The notes: generated by a model not told the origin, from the sequence alone. DNA of 64,000 nucleotides from Candidatus Promineifilum breve (GCF_900066015.1 NZ_LN890656.1:248001-312000), one strand, 5' to 3'. Positions 1 through 9,418 are shown, counted from the stretch's first letter. A program made the numbers and translations.

Positions 1-1
1 T

Positions 2-649
2 GTGACGGCGACGATTACCCCGACCGCTACGCCGCTGCCGGCCCGCGCGACCACGGCCACCACCGGGACAACGGCCGCGCCCGCCGGGGTTGCCTCGGCC
101 ACACCGGCGGCCACTGTCGCGCCGCCGACTGCGGCCCCGGCCAACCCGGTTGGCCCCACGACGCTGCTGGGCTTCGAGGCGTTCGGCAATTGGCGGCGGG
201 GCGATCAGGCGAACGGCGAGTTCACCCAGTCGAGCGAGCAATCACGCAGTGGCTTCGCGGCCAAGTACGCCTACAACTTTCCCGGCCCGGACAATGATTT
301 CGTCGTCTTCAGCCAATTCCACGACGTGGCCGGCCGGCCGAACGCGCTGACGTTGTGGGTCTACGGCGACAATTCAGGCAACTATCTCAACGCCTGGATC
401 ATCGACGCCGAGGGCCAGGCGTGGTCGGCCCCATTCGGCCGCATCCAGCATACCGGCTGGCAGCAGATGACGGCGCGCATCGATCCGGAGCAGGGCTGGC
501 CGGGCGGCCACGTCTATGGCCCTGACAACGGCCAGATCGATTACCCCATCCAATTCAGCTCGTTTGTGCTCGACGACGCGGCCAACGATTTCGTGGGCCA
601 GGGCACAATCTATCTGGACGATCTGGTCGTAACGACATTGGAGGAATAG
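2..649 (+). CDS. C-terminal part of a secreted or surface protein (5' end outside window)
   Basis: The frame is already open at the window edge and begins in a Thr/Pro/Ala-rich stretch (about residues 1-50) typical of a linker, so the GTG at position 2 is probably not the true start. Residues from about 54 (LLGFEAFGNW) to the end form a compact, aromatic- and Asp-rich beta-type domain ending YLDDLVVTTLEE. It resembles a carbohydrate-binding or jelly-roll module by general character only; I cannot name the family. The next gene, a kinase, starts 26 bp downstream on the same strand, and the nearby kinase at 2273 also has a Thr/Pro linker. The missing N-terminus could therefore be a kinase or another membrane-anchored sensor, which is inference. 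Confidence 0.6.
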   Translation: MTATITPTATPLPARATTATTGTTAAPAGVASATPAATVAPPTAAPANPVGPTTLLGFEAFGNWRRGDQANGEFTQSSEQSRSGFAAKYAYNFPGPDNDFVVFSQFHDVAGRPNALTLWVYGDNSGNYLNAWIIDAEGQAWSAPFGRIQHTGWQQMTARIDPEQGWPGGHVYGPDNGQIDYPIQFSSFVLDDAANDFVGQGTIYLDDLVVTTLEE

Positions 650-675
650 GAATTTAAGGAGGCCAGGGGGGAATT

Positions 676-1635
676 ATGCCGGGTGTGACAATCGGCCCTT
701 ATACCATTATCCAACCGCTGGGCAGCGGCGGTTTCAGCCAGGTTTACGCCGCCCAGCACCAGCAGGGGCAGCTGGTCGCCCTGAAGCTGCTCGACGCGAC
801 AGTGACGCAGACCGAGGAAGGGCGGCAGCGCTTTCTGCGCGAGGTGGTGGCCGCCCGCCGGCTGAACTATCGCCACGTGGTGCCGGTCTATGCCGCGGGC
901 ATCAGCGGCGGCCGGGCCTATCTGGCGATGCGGCTGATGCGCGGCGGCACGCTGGCCCAACGGCTGGCCCAGCGGCCCATCCTCAACGACGAGGCCGCGG
1001 CCCAGGTGATGCGCCACACGGCCCGCGCCCTCGACTATGCCCGGCGGCTGGGCATCGTCCACCGCGACGTGAAGCCGTCGAACATCTTCTATGATCACGA
1101 CCGCCTCGTCTGCCTGGGCGATTTCGGACTGGCCAAGGTGCGCGGGCTGGACACGGTGACCCAGTTCGGCCAGATCATCGGCTCGGTCTACTACATGGCC
1201 CCGGAGCAGGTGCGCGGCCTGCTCTATACCAATGAACTGTCCGACGTCTACTCGCTGGGGGTGGTGCTGTTCGAGATGCTGACCGGGCGCGTGCCGTTCG
1301 CCGGGCAGTCGCAGGCGAGTGTGCTCCACGCCATCGTCCACGCCGATCCGCCCCGGCCGCGGCGGATCAACGGCCGCATCACGCCCGAAGTGGAGGCGGT
1401 CATCCTGCGCGCGTTGAGCAAAGACCCCGCCCGGCGCTACGCCTCGGCCGGGCAGTTGGCCGCCGCCTATCAGAACGCGCTGCCGCGGCGGGTCTTTGCC
1501 GGCGCGGGCCAACCCGTCGGGCCGCGCATCGGCCAGGCCGTCGCCGCCCCCCGCGCCACCGAGCGGCCGGCGTTCTGGCTGGTGATCGTGGCCCTGGTGG
1601 CCTTTATTTTGTTGGCGGTCTATATGGCCGGTTAG
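676..1635 (+). CDS. Membrane-anchored Ser/Thr protein kinase (PknB-like)
   Basis: Eukaryotic-type protein kinase of 319 aa that phosphorylates Ser/Thr residues at the cytoplasmic face. Visible motifs are the Gly-rich loop GSGGFSQVY (16-24), catalytic Lys37 in VALK, HRDVKPSN (129-136), DFG (149-151), the APE motif (175-177) and the helix-F segment DVYSLGVVLFEMLTGR. A single C-terminal hydrophobic helix (about 297-317) follows the kinase domain. Only two residues lie beyond it, so there is no extracellular sensor domain, which is shorter than the usual PknB layout. The ATG follows a purine-rich stretch (aggaggccagggggga). It lies upstream of an FHA protein and a second kinase. The stop codon lies at the first unit of a heptamer repeat. 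Confidence 0.93.
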   Translation: MPGVTIGPYTIIQPLGSGGFSQVYAAQHQQGQLVALKLLDATVTQTEEGRQRFLREVVAARRLNYRHVVPVYAAGISGGRAYLAMRLMRGGTLAQRLAQRPILNDEAAAQVMRHTARALDYARRLGIVHRDVKPSNIFYDHDRLVCLGDFGLAKVRGLDTVTQFGQIIGSVYYMAPEQVRGLLYTNELSDVYSLGVVLFEMLTGRVPFAGQSQASVLHAIVHADPPRPRRINGRITPEVEAVILRALSKDPARRYASAGQLAAAYQNALPRRVFAGAGQPVGPRIGQAVAAPRATERPAFWLVIVALVAFILLAVYMAG

Positions 1636-1770
1636 TGGGTAGTGGACAGTGGGCAGTGGTCAGTGGGCCGCTATCGCTGTCGCAATCGCAATCGTTCTTC
1701 AGTCGTCAGTCGTCAGTGGTCAGTGGTCTTCATTCGTCATTCGTCATTCGTAATTCTTAATTCGTAATTG
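1636..1770 (+). repeat. Heptamer-phased intergenic repeats (GTGGGCA/GTCAGTG then CATTCGT/TAATTCG)
   Basis: Immediately after the kinase stop codon come imperfect 7-bp tandem units of GTGGGCA/GTCAGTG type. A second block of 7-bp units of the CATTCGT / AATTCGT type runs to the start of the FHA gene. The same unit types recur at 15836-15916, 45278-45346, 57052-57118 and 59450-59480. They resemble the short tandemly repeated sequences described in cyanobacteria; the function is unknown. Confidence 0.75.
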
Positions 1771-1773
1771 TCC

Positions 1774-2256
1774 ATGAACGATACAACCGGCATCTTTTTG
1801 TTTTTCATCCTGGTGAGCGGGATCGTGCTCATCCTGTTGCTGCTGACCAAGGACAAAGGCAGCGGTGTGCTCAAATTCGGCCGCGCCGAGTTGCGCATCG
1901 ACTTCGATAACGCCAAAGGCTGGGTGAAAAGCAGCCGCCAACCGCCCGGACGACCGCGGGCCGCCTGTTATCTGGCGGTGAAGGGCACGGATTGGACCTT
2001 CCCGCTGCCCCAGCGGCCGGTGCTTTTCGGCACCGGCCCCGAGTGCGAGGTGCGTCTGGCCGACCGGACGGCCGGCAGCCGGCAGGCCGTCATCTATTGG
2101 CAGGACGGGCGCTATAAAATCGCCAACCGGTCGAACAACCGCCGTTTCCAGACATGGGTGAATGACAACCACATCATCAACCACGACCAGAAACTAGGCG
2201 AGGGCAACACGATCCAAATGGGCCGCAACAGGTTTATCTTCCGCGACGAGCGCTAA
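1774..2256 (+). CDS. FHA domain protein with N-terminal membrane segment
   Basis: A 160-aa protein with one N-terminal transmembrane helix (TGIFLFFILVSGIVLILLLL, about residues 4-23), then a cytoplasmic forkhead-associated fold from about residue 80 (RPVLFGTGPECEVRL) through RQAVIYW, YKIANRSNNRRFQTWVN and the final GNTIQMGRNRFIF strand. FHA domains bind phosphothreonine peptides. Lying between two Ser/Thr kinase genes, it is a likely phospho-dependent partner or substrate of one of them. A TTG lies two codons upstream in frame, but ATG 1774 is preferred. No strong ribosome-binding site is visible, because the upstream DNA is repeat. Several canonical FHA residues (the SRxH motif) are replaced by SRQA, so phosphopeptide binding is likely but not certain. 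Confidence 0.85.
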   Translation: MNDTTGIFLFFILVSGIVLILLLLTKDKGSGVLKFGRAELRIDFDNAKGWVKSSRQPPGRPRAACYLAVKGTDWTFPLPQRPVLFGTGPECEVRLADRTAGSRQAVIYWQDGRYKIANRSNNRRFQTWVNDNHIINHDQKLGEGNTIQMGRNRFIFRDER

Positions 2257-2272
2257 AGGAGGCAAGGGCGAC

Positions 2273-3955
2273 ATGGCCCAACCGGATAACCTGATCGGGC
2301 TGCAAATCAACAACTTCGTCATTCGCCGCCATCTGGCGCGTGGCGGCATGGCCGACGTCTACGTGGCCGAGAACGTCCGCCTGCAGCGCGAGGTGGTGCT
2401 GAAGGTGCTGTTGGCGGTGCTGGTCGATAATCAGGCCCTGGTGGAGCGCTTCCGGCGCGAGGCGTTGTCGATGGCCCGGCTGCAACACGCCAACATCGTG
2501 CAGGTCTACGACACGGGGGACACGCCCGACGGCCGGCCGTTCATCGCCATGCAATACGTGCGCGGCGGCACGCTGGAAATGCTGCTGGATGAGCTGGAGC
2601 AAAAAGGGCAGGTGATGACCCCGGCCTTCGCCCTGGCCCTGGCCCGGCAGGTGGCCGCCGCGCTCAGCGCCGCCCATGCCGCCGGCATCATCCACCGCGA
2701 CCTGAAGCCCAGCAACATCCTGCTCGACGAGCAGCGCCGGCCGCTGCTGACCGATCTGGGCATCGCCTTCGTGCAGGACACGCAACGGCTGACGCGCACC
2801 GACACGTTCATCGGCACACCCCACTACATGGCCCCGGAACAGGCCAAGGGGGTGGCGCTGGACGCCCGCAGCGACATCTATTCGCTGGGGGTGGTGCTGT
2901 TCGAGATGCTGGCCGGGCGGCGGCCGTTTCCCGGCGATTCGCACTGGGCGCTCATCCACGCCCATACCAGCGTGCCCGCTCCGGCGCTGAGCAGCGTGCG
3001 GCCCGGTCTGCCGCGGGCCATCAATCAGGTCGTGGCCCGCTGTCTGGAGAAAGAGCCGGCCCGCCGCTACCAGACGGCGGCCGAACTGGCCGTGGCCCTC
3101 GACCGAGCGCTGGGCGAAGAGGGGCAGGCGGGCACGCTGACGGCCTCGGGCGAGTGGCAATGGCGACCGCGCCAATCGGGCGAGCTGTTCGTGGAGCGCA
3201 CCGGGCGGGTGCGGCCGGCCACCGCGGCCGGCAAGCGCCGGATGGGCTGGGGGCTGCCGCTGGGGTTATTGGTGTTGGGCGTCGTCGTGCTGATGGCCTG
3301 GTGGCTGTTGCGGCCGTCCCCGTCGCCCCCGGCCACGCCAACCGGGACGGCCCAATCCATCGCCGCCGCCGCAACCGGGTTGACGGAAACCGCGCCGGCG
3401 GATGCGCCGACCGACTCCGCGTCTACCTCGACCCCGGCGGTCACGGTTGCGCCGGCAACGGCCGCGCCCGTTGACGACCCGGCCACGGTCGCGCCGCCCA
3501 CCGCCACGCCGCCGGCCACATCCACCCCGGAACCGGCCGCGCCCGACGCCATCACCGCCCGCGTCACCAGCAACGTCTTTACCCGCGGCGGGCCGGGCCT
3601 GAGCTATATCCAACAAGGCGCTCTCAGCCGCGACGAGGTTGTGACCGTGTTGGGCAGCGATGGCGGCGGCGACTGGCTGGTGGTGCAGCCGGAACGGGGC
3701 GGGCCGGTGTGGGTGTCGGTCGGGTTCGTGGACTTCCTGTCCGGGGCGCTGACCGACGTGCCCGTGGCGGCCACCATCCCGCCGCCGCCCACGGCCACGC
3801 CGACCTTGACGCCGCCGCCGCCGAGCGCGCCGACCTCGCCGCCGGCCGGTGATGACGACGGCCCCAGCGACGGGCCGACCGCGCACACGCCCACGGCGAG
3901 CAATACGCCCTTCCGGCCGCCTGACCCGACGAACACGCCGTACACGCCACCCTAA
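2273..3955 (+). CDS. Transmembrane Ser/Thr protein kinase with extracellular SH3b domain
   Basis: A 560-aa PknB-type kinase. The catalytic domain covers about residues 15-280: the loop ARGGMADVYVAE, Lys44 in VVLK, HRDLKPSN near 141, DLG in place of DFG near 161, MAPEQ and DIYSLGVVLFEML. A single transmembrane helix lies at about 323-346. It is followed by a Thr/Pro/Ala-rich linker, a bacterial SH3-like domain (about 426-492, AITARVTSNVFTRGGPG to VWVSVGFVDFL) and a Pro/Thr tail. SH3b domains commonly bind peptidoglycan or peptides, so a cell-envelope sensor role is inferred. GGAGG precedes the ATG, which lies 16 bp after the FHA gene, consistent with one operon. DLG still keeps the metal-binding Asp, so activity is expected. 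Confidence 0.93.
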   Translation: MAQPDNLIGLQINNFVIRRHLARGGMADVYVAENVRLQREVVLKVLLAVLVDNQALVERFRREALSMARLQHANIVQVYDTGDTPDGRPFIAMQYVRGGTLEMLLDELEQKGQVMTPAFALALARQVAAALSAAHAAGIIHRDLKPSNILLDEQRRPLLTDLGIAFVQDTQRLTRTDTFIGTPHYMAPEQAKGVALDARSDIYSLGVVLFEMLAGRRPFPGDSHWALIHAHTSVPAPALSSVRPGLPRAINQVVARCLEKEPARRYQTAAELAVALDRALGEEGQAGTLTASGEWQWRPRQSGELFVERTGRVRPATAAGKRRMGWGLPLGLLVLGVVVLMAWWLLRPSPSPPATPTGTAQSIAAAATGLTETAPADAPTDSASTSTPAVTVAPATAAPVDDPATVAPPTATPPATSTPEPAAPDAITARVTSNVFTRGGPGLSYIQQGALSRDEVVTVLGSDGGGDWLVVQPERGGPVWVSVGFVDFLSGALTDVPVAATIPPPPTATPTLTPPPPSAPTSPPAGDDDGPSDGPTAHTPTASNTPFRPPDPTNTPYTPP

Positions 3956-3985
3956 TCGCGCAATCCGGTTTCCAGGAGTGAACGT

Positions 3986-5482
3986 ATGGCACTGTCATTC
4001 AAGCGGATCGGATTATTCCTGGCCCTGGCCGGCGGGCTGGGTTGGCTGTTGTGGCTGGGCACAGGCGCGGCCACCAGCCGCCCGGCGGCCGTCCCCTTTG
4101 TGGCCCTGGAGCCGTTCGTGAGCGATCTGGACCAGCCGGTCCACGTCGTCGGCAGCGGCGTGGCCGGCGATGGGCGGCTGTTCGTCGTGCAGCAGCGGGG
4201 CAAAATCCGGGTCGTCAACCCCAACGGCACGCTGCGGGCGGCGCCTTTTCTGGACATCAGCGAGCGCGTCGACCAGACCACCGGCCGCACCGGCCTGTTC
4301 GGGCTGGCCTTCCACCCCAATTACGCCGCCAACGGCACTTTCTTCGTCTACTATCTCCAGCGCGCCGGCGACGTGTTCACCGCCCGCCTGTCGCGCTTCC
4401 GGGTGACGGCCGACCCCAACGTGGCCGACCCGACCAGCGAGAACATCCTGCTGGCCGTGACCAAGGATCACGCCGGGCACAACGCCGGCGATCTGCTGTT
4501 TGGGCCGGATGGCTATCTCTATTGGCCGCTGGGCGACGGCGACAGTCGGGTCATCGGCCCCCGGCCGCAAGACCCGACGACCGTGCTGGGCAAGATCGTG
4601 CGTATCAACGTGGATGACCTGCCGAGCGAGGGAGCGGCCGACTGTAAAGGGTCGGGCAGCGGCGACTACTCCATCCCGCCGTCGAATCCGTTGGCCGGGT
4701 CGCCGGCGGCCTGCGACGAAATCTGGGCGTTCGGCCTGCGCAACCCGTGGCGGCTCAGCTTCGACCGGCAGACGGGCGGCCTCTACCTGACCGACGTGGG
4801 CGAGGATGCCTGGGACGAGTTGAACTATGCCGCGCCGGGGGCGGGCGGCGGCCGGAACTACGGCTGGCCGTGCTACGAGGGGGACGCCGTCTTCGAGGCC
4901 GCCCAATGGCCGGCGCGCGGCTGCGACGCGGCCACGCCCTTCACCTTGCCCATCCTCACCCAGGCCATCCACGTCAACAACGATTGCTCGATCATCGGCG
5001 GCTACGTCTACCGGGGGACGCGCTACCCGGCGCTGATTGGCCGCTACTTTATGACCGACTACTGCTCCGGCAATCTGCGCAGCCTGACGCGCGAGGGGGG
5101 CGAATGGGTCGTCACGCTCCACGACGCCCTGGCCCCGTTCGGCGCCGTCTCCTTCGGCCAGGGCAACGATGGCGAACTGTACGTGGTCAACCTGCTGGGC
5201 AACGAAATCCTGCATCTGGTGGGCGACGAAGAGGCCGCCACGGCCACCCCGACGGCGACCACGCCGCCCGGCGCGACCGCCACACCCACCACCACGCCGA
5301 CTACCACCCCCGACCCGACCGGAACCGTAACCGTGACGGCCACCGTGGCCCCTACGGCCACGCCGGTTTGGTCGCATAGGGGCTATCTACCGGCCGCGCT
5401 GGGCAGCCCGGCCGATGAGCCGCCGCCCATGCCGGCGGCCGGCCGCGGTGGCCCCACCGGCCACCAGGGAGGAAGAAGATGA
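3986..5482 (+). CDS. Exported PQQ-dependent sugar dehydrogenase-like protein (GSDH/sorbosone family)
   Basis: A 498-aa protein with an N-terminal signal or anchor segment (about 1-30) and a six-bladed propeller of the glucose/sorbosone dehydrogenase type (about 35-405). Signature stretches include GLFGLAFHPNYA, DLLFGPDGYLYWPLGDGDS, EIWAFGLRNPWRLSFD, DVGEDAWDELNY and NYGWPCYEG. Such enzymes oxidise aldoses outside the cytoplasm using PQQ and calcium; substrate and cofactor are not proven here. A Thr/Pro linker (about 415-455) leads to the hydrophobic motif YLPAAL and a short Pro/Gly tail. An AGGAG lies 8 nt before the ATG. The stop overlaps the next start (ATGA at 5479-5482), indicating translational coupling. 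Confidence 0.9.
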   Translation: MALSFKRIGLFLALAGGLGWLLWLGTGAATSRPAAVPFVALEPFVSDLDQPVHVVGSGVAGDGRLFVVQQRGKIRVVNPNGTLRAAPFLDISERVDQTTGRTGLFGLAFHPNYAANGTFFVYYLQRAGDVFTARLSRFRVTADPNVADPTSENILLAVTKDHAGHNAGDLLFGPDGYLYWPLGDGDSRVIGPRPQDPTTVLGKIVRINVDDLPSEGAADCKGSGSGDYSIPPSNPLAGSPAACDEIWAFGLRNPWRLSFDRQTGGLYLTDVGEDAWDELNYAAPGAGGGRNYGWPCYEGDAVFEAAQWPARGCDAATPFTLPILTQAIHVNNDCSIIGGYVYRGTRYPALIGRYFMTDYCSGNLRSLTREGGEWVVTLHDALAPFGAVSFGQGNDGELYVVNLLGNEILHLVGDEEAATATPTATTPPGATATPTTTPTTTPDPTGTVTVTATVAPTATPVWSHRGYLPAALGSPADEPPPMPAAGRGGPTGHQGGRR

Positions 5483-7572
5483 TGAAACCCCGTATGACGC
5501 CCATTGTTCGTTGGCTTGGGCCGGTTGTGCTGTTGCTGGTCATGGTCGCCCGGGCCGGTTCGGCCGCGCCCGAGGCGCCCCAGGCCCCGGCGGCGGTCAG
5601 CTTCATCTACTGGACCGACCAATCGACCGGCTCGGCCAACGGCGAGATCTGGCGCTCGAACCCCGACGGCACGGGGGCCGACGCGCCGCTGGTGACCGGC
5701 CTGACCAACCCGCGCGGCCTGGCCCTCGATGAGGCCAACAACCAGATGTATTGGGTCGATCGCGCCACCGACAAGCTACAATGGGCCCCGCTCGCCGGCG
5801 GCTCCGCGGTTAATTTCTGCAATGGTCTGTTCAGCCCCGACGATATGAAGCTCGACCTGGAATCGCGTTGGGTCTACTGGTCGGAGCCGGTCCAGAACCG
5901 CATCCGCCGCTCGCCGCTGACCGCCTGTAACCCGCAGACGGTGCTCGATGCCGACGATGGGTTGGGCGACGTGGTGGGCATCGCCCTCGACCTGGCTAAT
6001 AACCAGATCTACTGGACGGAATTCGGCGCGAAGCGGGTGCGCCGCGCCAATCTGGACGGCACGGGCGTGGTAACGCTGATCGAAACCGGGTTGGGCGGGC
6101 CGCTGGAGATCGCCCTCGATCTGGACGGGGCCGACAAGTACCTGTACATCACCGACAGCCCCAACAACACGCCGGGCTATGGCGGCCGGGTGCTGCGCGC
6201 CCCGCTGTCGGGGGGCAACATGACCCAGAACGGCCCCGAACTGGATAACCCGCGCGGCCTGGCCCTCGACCTGGCGGCGGGCCAACTCTACGTCATCGAC
6301 GCCGAGGCCAAGACCCTCAAGCGCTGGGACCTGGACGGCCAGAATGCCGTCACCCTGAAGTCGGGCGGGGTTACGCTGAATGACCCGCGCGCCGTGGCCC
6401 TGCGTTTCGGCGGCCAGACCTGCTACACCCTGAGCCGGCAACATACCGGCAACGGCAGCAACCCCACGGCCAATCCGCCCAACTCGACCGGCTGCCCGAA
6501 CGACCAGTACACCGAAAACGCCACGATCAGCGTGTCGGCCGTGCCCTCGGCCGGCTGGGCGGTCAGCGGTTGGAGCGGCACGATCAACAACAACAGCACC
6601 GGCCCGACCAACACGGTCGTCATGCCGGCCAATAACCACACGGTCATCGTCCACTATGACCAGCCGTGCTATATGCTGGATCGCCAGCACACCGGCCAGG
6701 GCAGCAACCCGACGGCCACGCCGGCCAACTCGACCGGCTGCCCGGCCGGCCAGTACGCGCCCGGCACGGTCATCACCCTGACCGCCGCGCCGGCCGCCAA
6801 CTGGATCGTCGATAGCTGGAGCGGCGCGGACAACGGGGCGGCGATTCTGGTGAACACGGTCACCATGCCCGACGGCCACCATACCGTGATTGTCAATTAC
6901 GTCTTCGATGACACGACCTGCTACACGCTGACCCGCCGGCACACCGGCCAGGGGGCCGACCCCATCGCCTCGCCGCCCAGTTCCAACGGCTGTGACACCC
7001 TCGGTCAATATAAGCAAGGGGCGGTCATCACGCTGACGGCCGATCCGGCCCCTAATTGGCGTGTGGACGGCTGGAGCGGCACAGACAACGACAACAGCCC
7101 GGCGACGATCAATACGGTCACCATGCAGACGGGCGACCGTACCGTGAGCGTCTTCTACGAAGTGACGGCACACTCATTGGCCCACATCCCGATGATCGTT
7201 GACATCCCCCCACCGCCGTGCTTCGCCGGGCCGAACGAGGTGGAAGACAACAATTCCTTCGCCACGGCCAACGGGCAGTTGTGCGCCGCCGGAGTCTTCA
7301 ACGGCCTGCCCCAAGACCGGCTGGATTTCTTCTCGTTCGATACGACGACCGCCGGCCACGTGGCGGTGACGGTCAGCGATCACCACGGCGGGGGGGTGCA
7401 GCTGCAATTGTGGCACAACGGGGTATCCATCGCCGACGACACCAATCAGAACGACGGTCTGAGCGTGGCGGTTCCCAACGCCGCGCCGGGCCGCTACTAC
7501 GTGCTGATCTACGCCGAGACGCCCAAACCGGGCGAGACGCGCGCCTATGCCATGCAGGTTGTCTGGCCCTAG
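5479..7572 (+). CDS. Secreted beta-propeller protein with three B-repeats and C-terminal PPC-like domain
   Basis: A 697-aa protein with a signal peptide (about 1-27). Residues about 35-310 form YWTD/NHL-like propeller repeats (NPRGLALDEANNQMYWVD, DLANNQIYWTE). Three repeats of about 80 aa follow, each opening CYxLxRxHTG and containing WSGT/WSGA, of the InlB B-repeat / Listeria-Bacteroides type. The last 120 residues (CFAGPNEVEDNNSFATANG onwards) resemble the bacterial pre-peptidase C-terminal (PPC) domain. No enzyme active site is visible, so an adhesive or binding role is inferred. GGAGG lies 6 nt before ATG 5479; ATG 5482 is an alternative. It is coupled by a 4-bp overlap to the dehydrogenase gene upstream. 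Confidence 0.88.
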   Translation: MMKPRMTPIVRWLGPVVLLLVMVARAGSAAPEAPQAPAAVSFIYWTDQSTGSANGEIWRSNPDGTGADAPLVTGLTNPRGLALDEANNQMYWVDRATDKLQWAPLAGGSAVNFCNGLFSPDDMKLDLESRWVYWSEPVQNRIRRSPLTACNPQTVLDADDGLGDVVGIALDLANNQIYWTEFGAKRVRRANLDGTGVVTLIETGLGGPLEIALDLDGADKYLYITDSPNNTPGYGGRVLRAPLSGGNMTQNGPELDNPRGLALDLAAGQLYVIDAEAKTLKRWDLDGQNAVTLKSGGVTLNDPRAVALRFGGQTCYTLSRQHTGNGSNPTANPPNSTGCPNDQYTENATISVSAVPSAGWAVSGWSGTINNNSTGPTNTVVMPANNHTVIVHYDQPCYMLDRQHTGQGSNPTATPANSTGCPAGQYAPGTVITLTAAPAANWIVDSWSGADNGAAILVNTVTMPDGHHTVIVNYVFDDTTCYTLTRRHTGQGADPIASPPSSNGCDTLGQYKQGAVITLTADPAPNWRVDGWSGTDNDNSPATINTVTMQTGDRTVSVFYEVTAHSLAHIPMIVDIPPPPCFAGPNEVEDNNSFATANGQLCAAGVFNGLPQDRLDFFSFDTTTAGHVAVTVSDHHGGGVQLQLWHNGVSIADDTNQNDGLSVAVPNAAPGRYYVLIYAETPKPGETRAYAMQVVWP

Positions 7573-7611
7573 GCGCGGCGGCGCGGCAAATTTTGAGGGG
7601 AGCTTATGAGT

Positions 7612-9288
7612 ATGAATCGATGGACGCGCGGCCTGGGGCTGGTGGGCTTGTTGGTTGGGCTGGTGGCGGGGGTGGGGGCGGCGGCCGGGCCGGACGAGCC
7701 GGCGGCGGCCCGGGCCAATGCCGGGTGGGAAGAGATGGGGGTGGGGTCGGCGTCGGGCGAGGGGATCAGTGACCAGAGTTTCCTGTCGCGCAATCCGGCG
7801 CTGGCCGTGGGGCCGGGCGGGCCGCTCGTTGCCTGGTGGGATAACAGTGCCAGCGATGGCGGTATCTACGTCCGGCGCTGGGACGGCGCGGCCTGGGTCA
7901 GACTGGACGACTCAACCGGCGACGACGACATCACCACCACCAGCACCGAATCGTTTACGCCGTCGATCGCTGTCGGCCCCGCTAATGCGCCCATCGTCGC
8001 CTGGGAAGAGCAACAGGTTGGCGAAATCTATGCCCGGCAGTGGAACGGTACGGCCTGGGTCGCGTTGCGCGGCCCGGCGGCCGATGGGGGCATCAGCGCC
8101 AACGCGGGCCAATCGCTGGAGCCGCAAGTGGCGATCACCCCGGCCGGGCCGATCATCGTCTGGCAGGACGACAGCCAGGGCAATTGGGAGATCTACGTCC
8201 GGCGCTGGGATGGGGCGGCCTGGGTCGAGATGGGCAGCGGCTCGGCCGGCGGCGGCGGCATCAGCAACAACAGCGGCGGTTCAGCCCATCCCGTGGTGGC
8301 CGTCGCGCCGGACGGGACGCCCTTTATCGCCTGGAGCGATGGGTCGAACACCCTGTATTCCGATATCTTCCTGCGACGCTGGGACGGCGCGGCCTGGGTC
8401 GAAGTGGGCGGCTCGGCCAGCGGCGGCGGCGTCAGCCAGAACGGGGGGTCATGGGCGCCGGCGCTGGACATCGACCCATCCGGCGCGCCGATTGTCGCCT
8501 ACGTGCGCGGCGTCATGAACGATGGCGACATCCACGCCCGGCGCTGGGACGGCGCGGTCTGGGTGGATATGGGCGAGGGGGTCAGTAACAACGACGGCCA
8601 GTCTTGGTGGCCGGTATTGGCGGTCAATCAAGTAGGCGCGCCGATCATCGCCTGGATGGACGACAGCAGCGGCCAGTTCCAGATCTACGTCCGGCGCTGG
8701 GACGGTACGGCCTGGGTTGAGTTCGACAGCGGCTCGGCCACGGCCGGCGGCATCAGCGAGACGCCGGATTACAGCGGCCAACCGTCGTTGGCGATCGCGG
8801 CCGATGGCCGGGCGATTGTGGCCTGGCACCGCTCCAATAGTGAGATGTTCGATGACAACATCTACGTGCGGCAGAGTCCGGCGCCGGCGATGCACCTGTT
8901 CTTCATCCCGACCATCCTGCATCAACCCTTCCTCTGCTTCGCCGGCCCCGACGAGCAGGAAGACAACGACGACCAGGCGCAGGCCAACGGCCCGCTGTGC
9001 AACGGCCAATCCTATCGCGGCCGGCCGGACGACAACTACGACGTGTTCTCCTTCGTTATGGTTGCCGCCGGGCCGGTCACCATTGAACTCAACGACTTCG
9101 CCGCCGGCGGTGGGCAACTGGGGCTGTTGTCGGCCGACTTCGTGCCCATCGCCTACGACTTGACGCCGGGCGACGGCTTCCGCATCAGCCGGGCCAATGA
9201 GCCGGCCGGGGGGTATTACATCGTTGTCCATACTCCCGCGCCGGACGTTGGGGCGGGGCAATATGCGCTGCGGGCGACATGGGAATAG
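7612..9288 (+). CDS. Secreted WDGxAWV-repeat protein with C-terminal PPC-like domain
   Basis: About 558 aa: an N-terminal signal peptide, then about eight repeats of 50-60 residues with the core IYVRRWDGAAWVEMG...GGISxN...PxxAVxPxGPxxAW. These look like beta-propeller blades. After the motif FIPTIL comes the PPC-like domain CFAGPDEQEDNDDQ to the end. ATG 7612 sits 9 nt after GGGGAG; ATG 7606 is in frame but has only 3 nt spacing. The repeat type is shared with the gene at 11728. The last 250 bp are almost the same as the end of the next gene, suggesting recent duplication or gene conversion. The function is unknown; surface binding is plausible. Confidence 0.87.
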   Translation: MNRWTRGLGLVGLLVGLVAGVGAAAGPDEPAAARANAGWEEMGVGSASGEGISDQSFLSRNPALAVGPGGPLVAWWDNSASDGGIYVRRWDGAAWVRLDDSTGDDDITTTSTESFTPSIAVGPANAPIVAWEEQQVGEIYARQWNGTAWVALRGPAADGGISANAGQSLEPQVAITPAGPIIVWQDDSQGNWEIYVRRWDGAAWVEMGSGSAGGGGISNNSGGSAHPVVAVAPDGTPFIAWSDGSNTLYSDIFLRRWDGAAWVEVGGSASGGGVSQNGGSWAPALDIDPSGAPIVAYVRGVMNDGDIHARRWDGAVWVDMGEGVSNNDGQSWWPVLAVNQVGAPIIAWMDDSSGQFQIYVRRWDGTAWVEFDSGSATAGGISETPDYSGQPSLAIAADGRAIVAWHRSNSEMFDDNIYVRQSPAPAMHLFFIPTILHQPFLCFAGPDEQEDNDDQAQANGPLCNGQSYRGRPDDNYDVFSFVMVAAGPVTIELNDFAAGGGQLGLLSADFVPIAYDLTPGDGFRISRANEPAGGYYIVVHTPAPDVGAGQYALRATWE

Positions 9289-9311
9289 GGTCTGGGGCCA
9301 GGTTTGAAGGG

Positions 9312-9335
9312 CCAGGGAGGAGCGTTCTTCCCTGG
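9312..9335. other. Hairpin with 7-bp stem between secreted-protein genes
   Basis: CCAGGGA and TCCCTGG enclose a GAGCGTTC core. The reverse complement of the hairpin at 14035-14058 is the same element with paired changes (C-G to T-A) in the stem. No poly-U tract follows, so it is not a classical intrinsic terminator. Confidence 0.6.
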
Positions 9336-9418
9336 AACCGGCAATCGAATACCCATACAGAGGGCGGCCACCGTTGGCGCGGTACAATGGGCCACCATGG
9401 CCGGCGCGAGGAGTGATA

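Noticed and set aside
2-350. Small ORF at 90-350 overlapping the first gene
   Set aside because: Arg/Pro-rich shadow frame of the partial gene.
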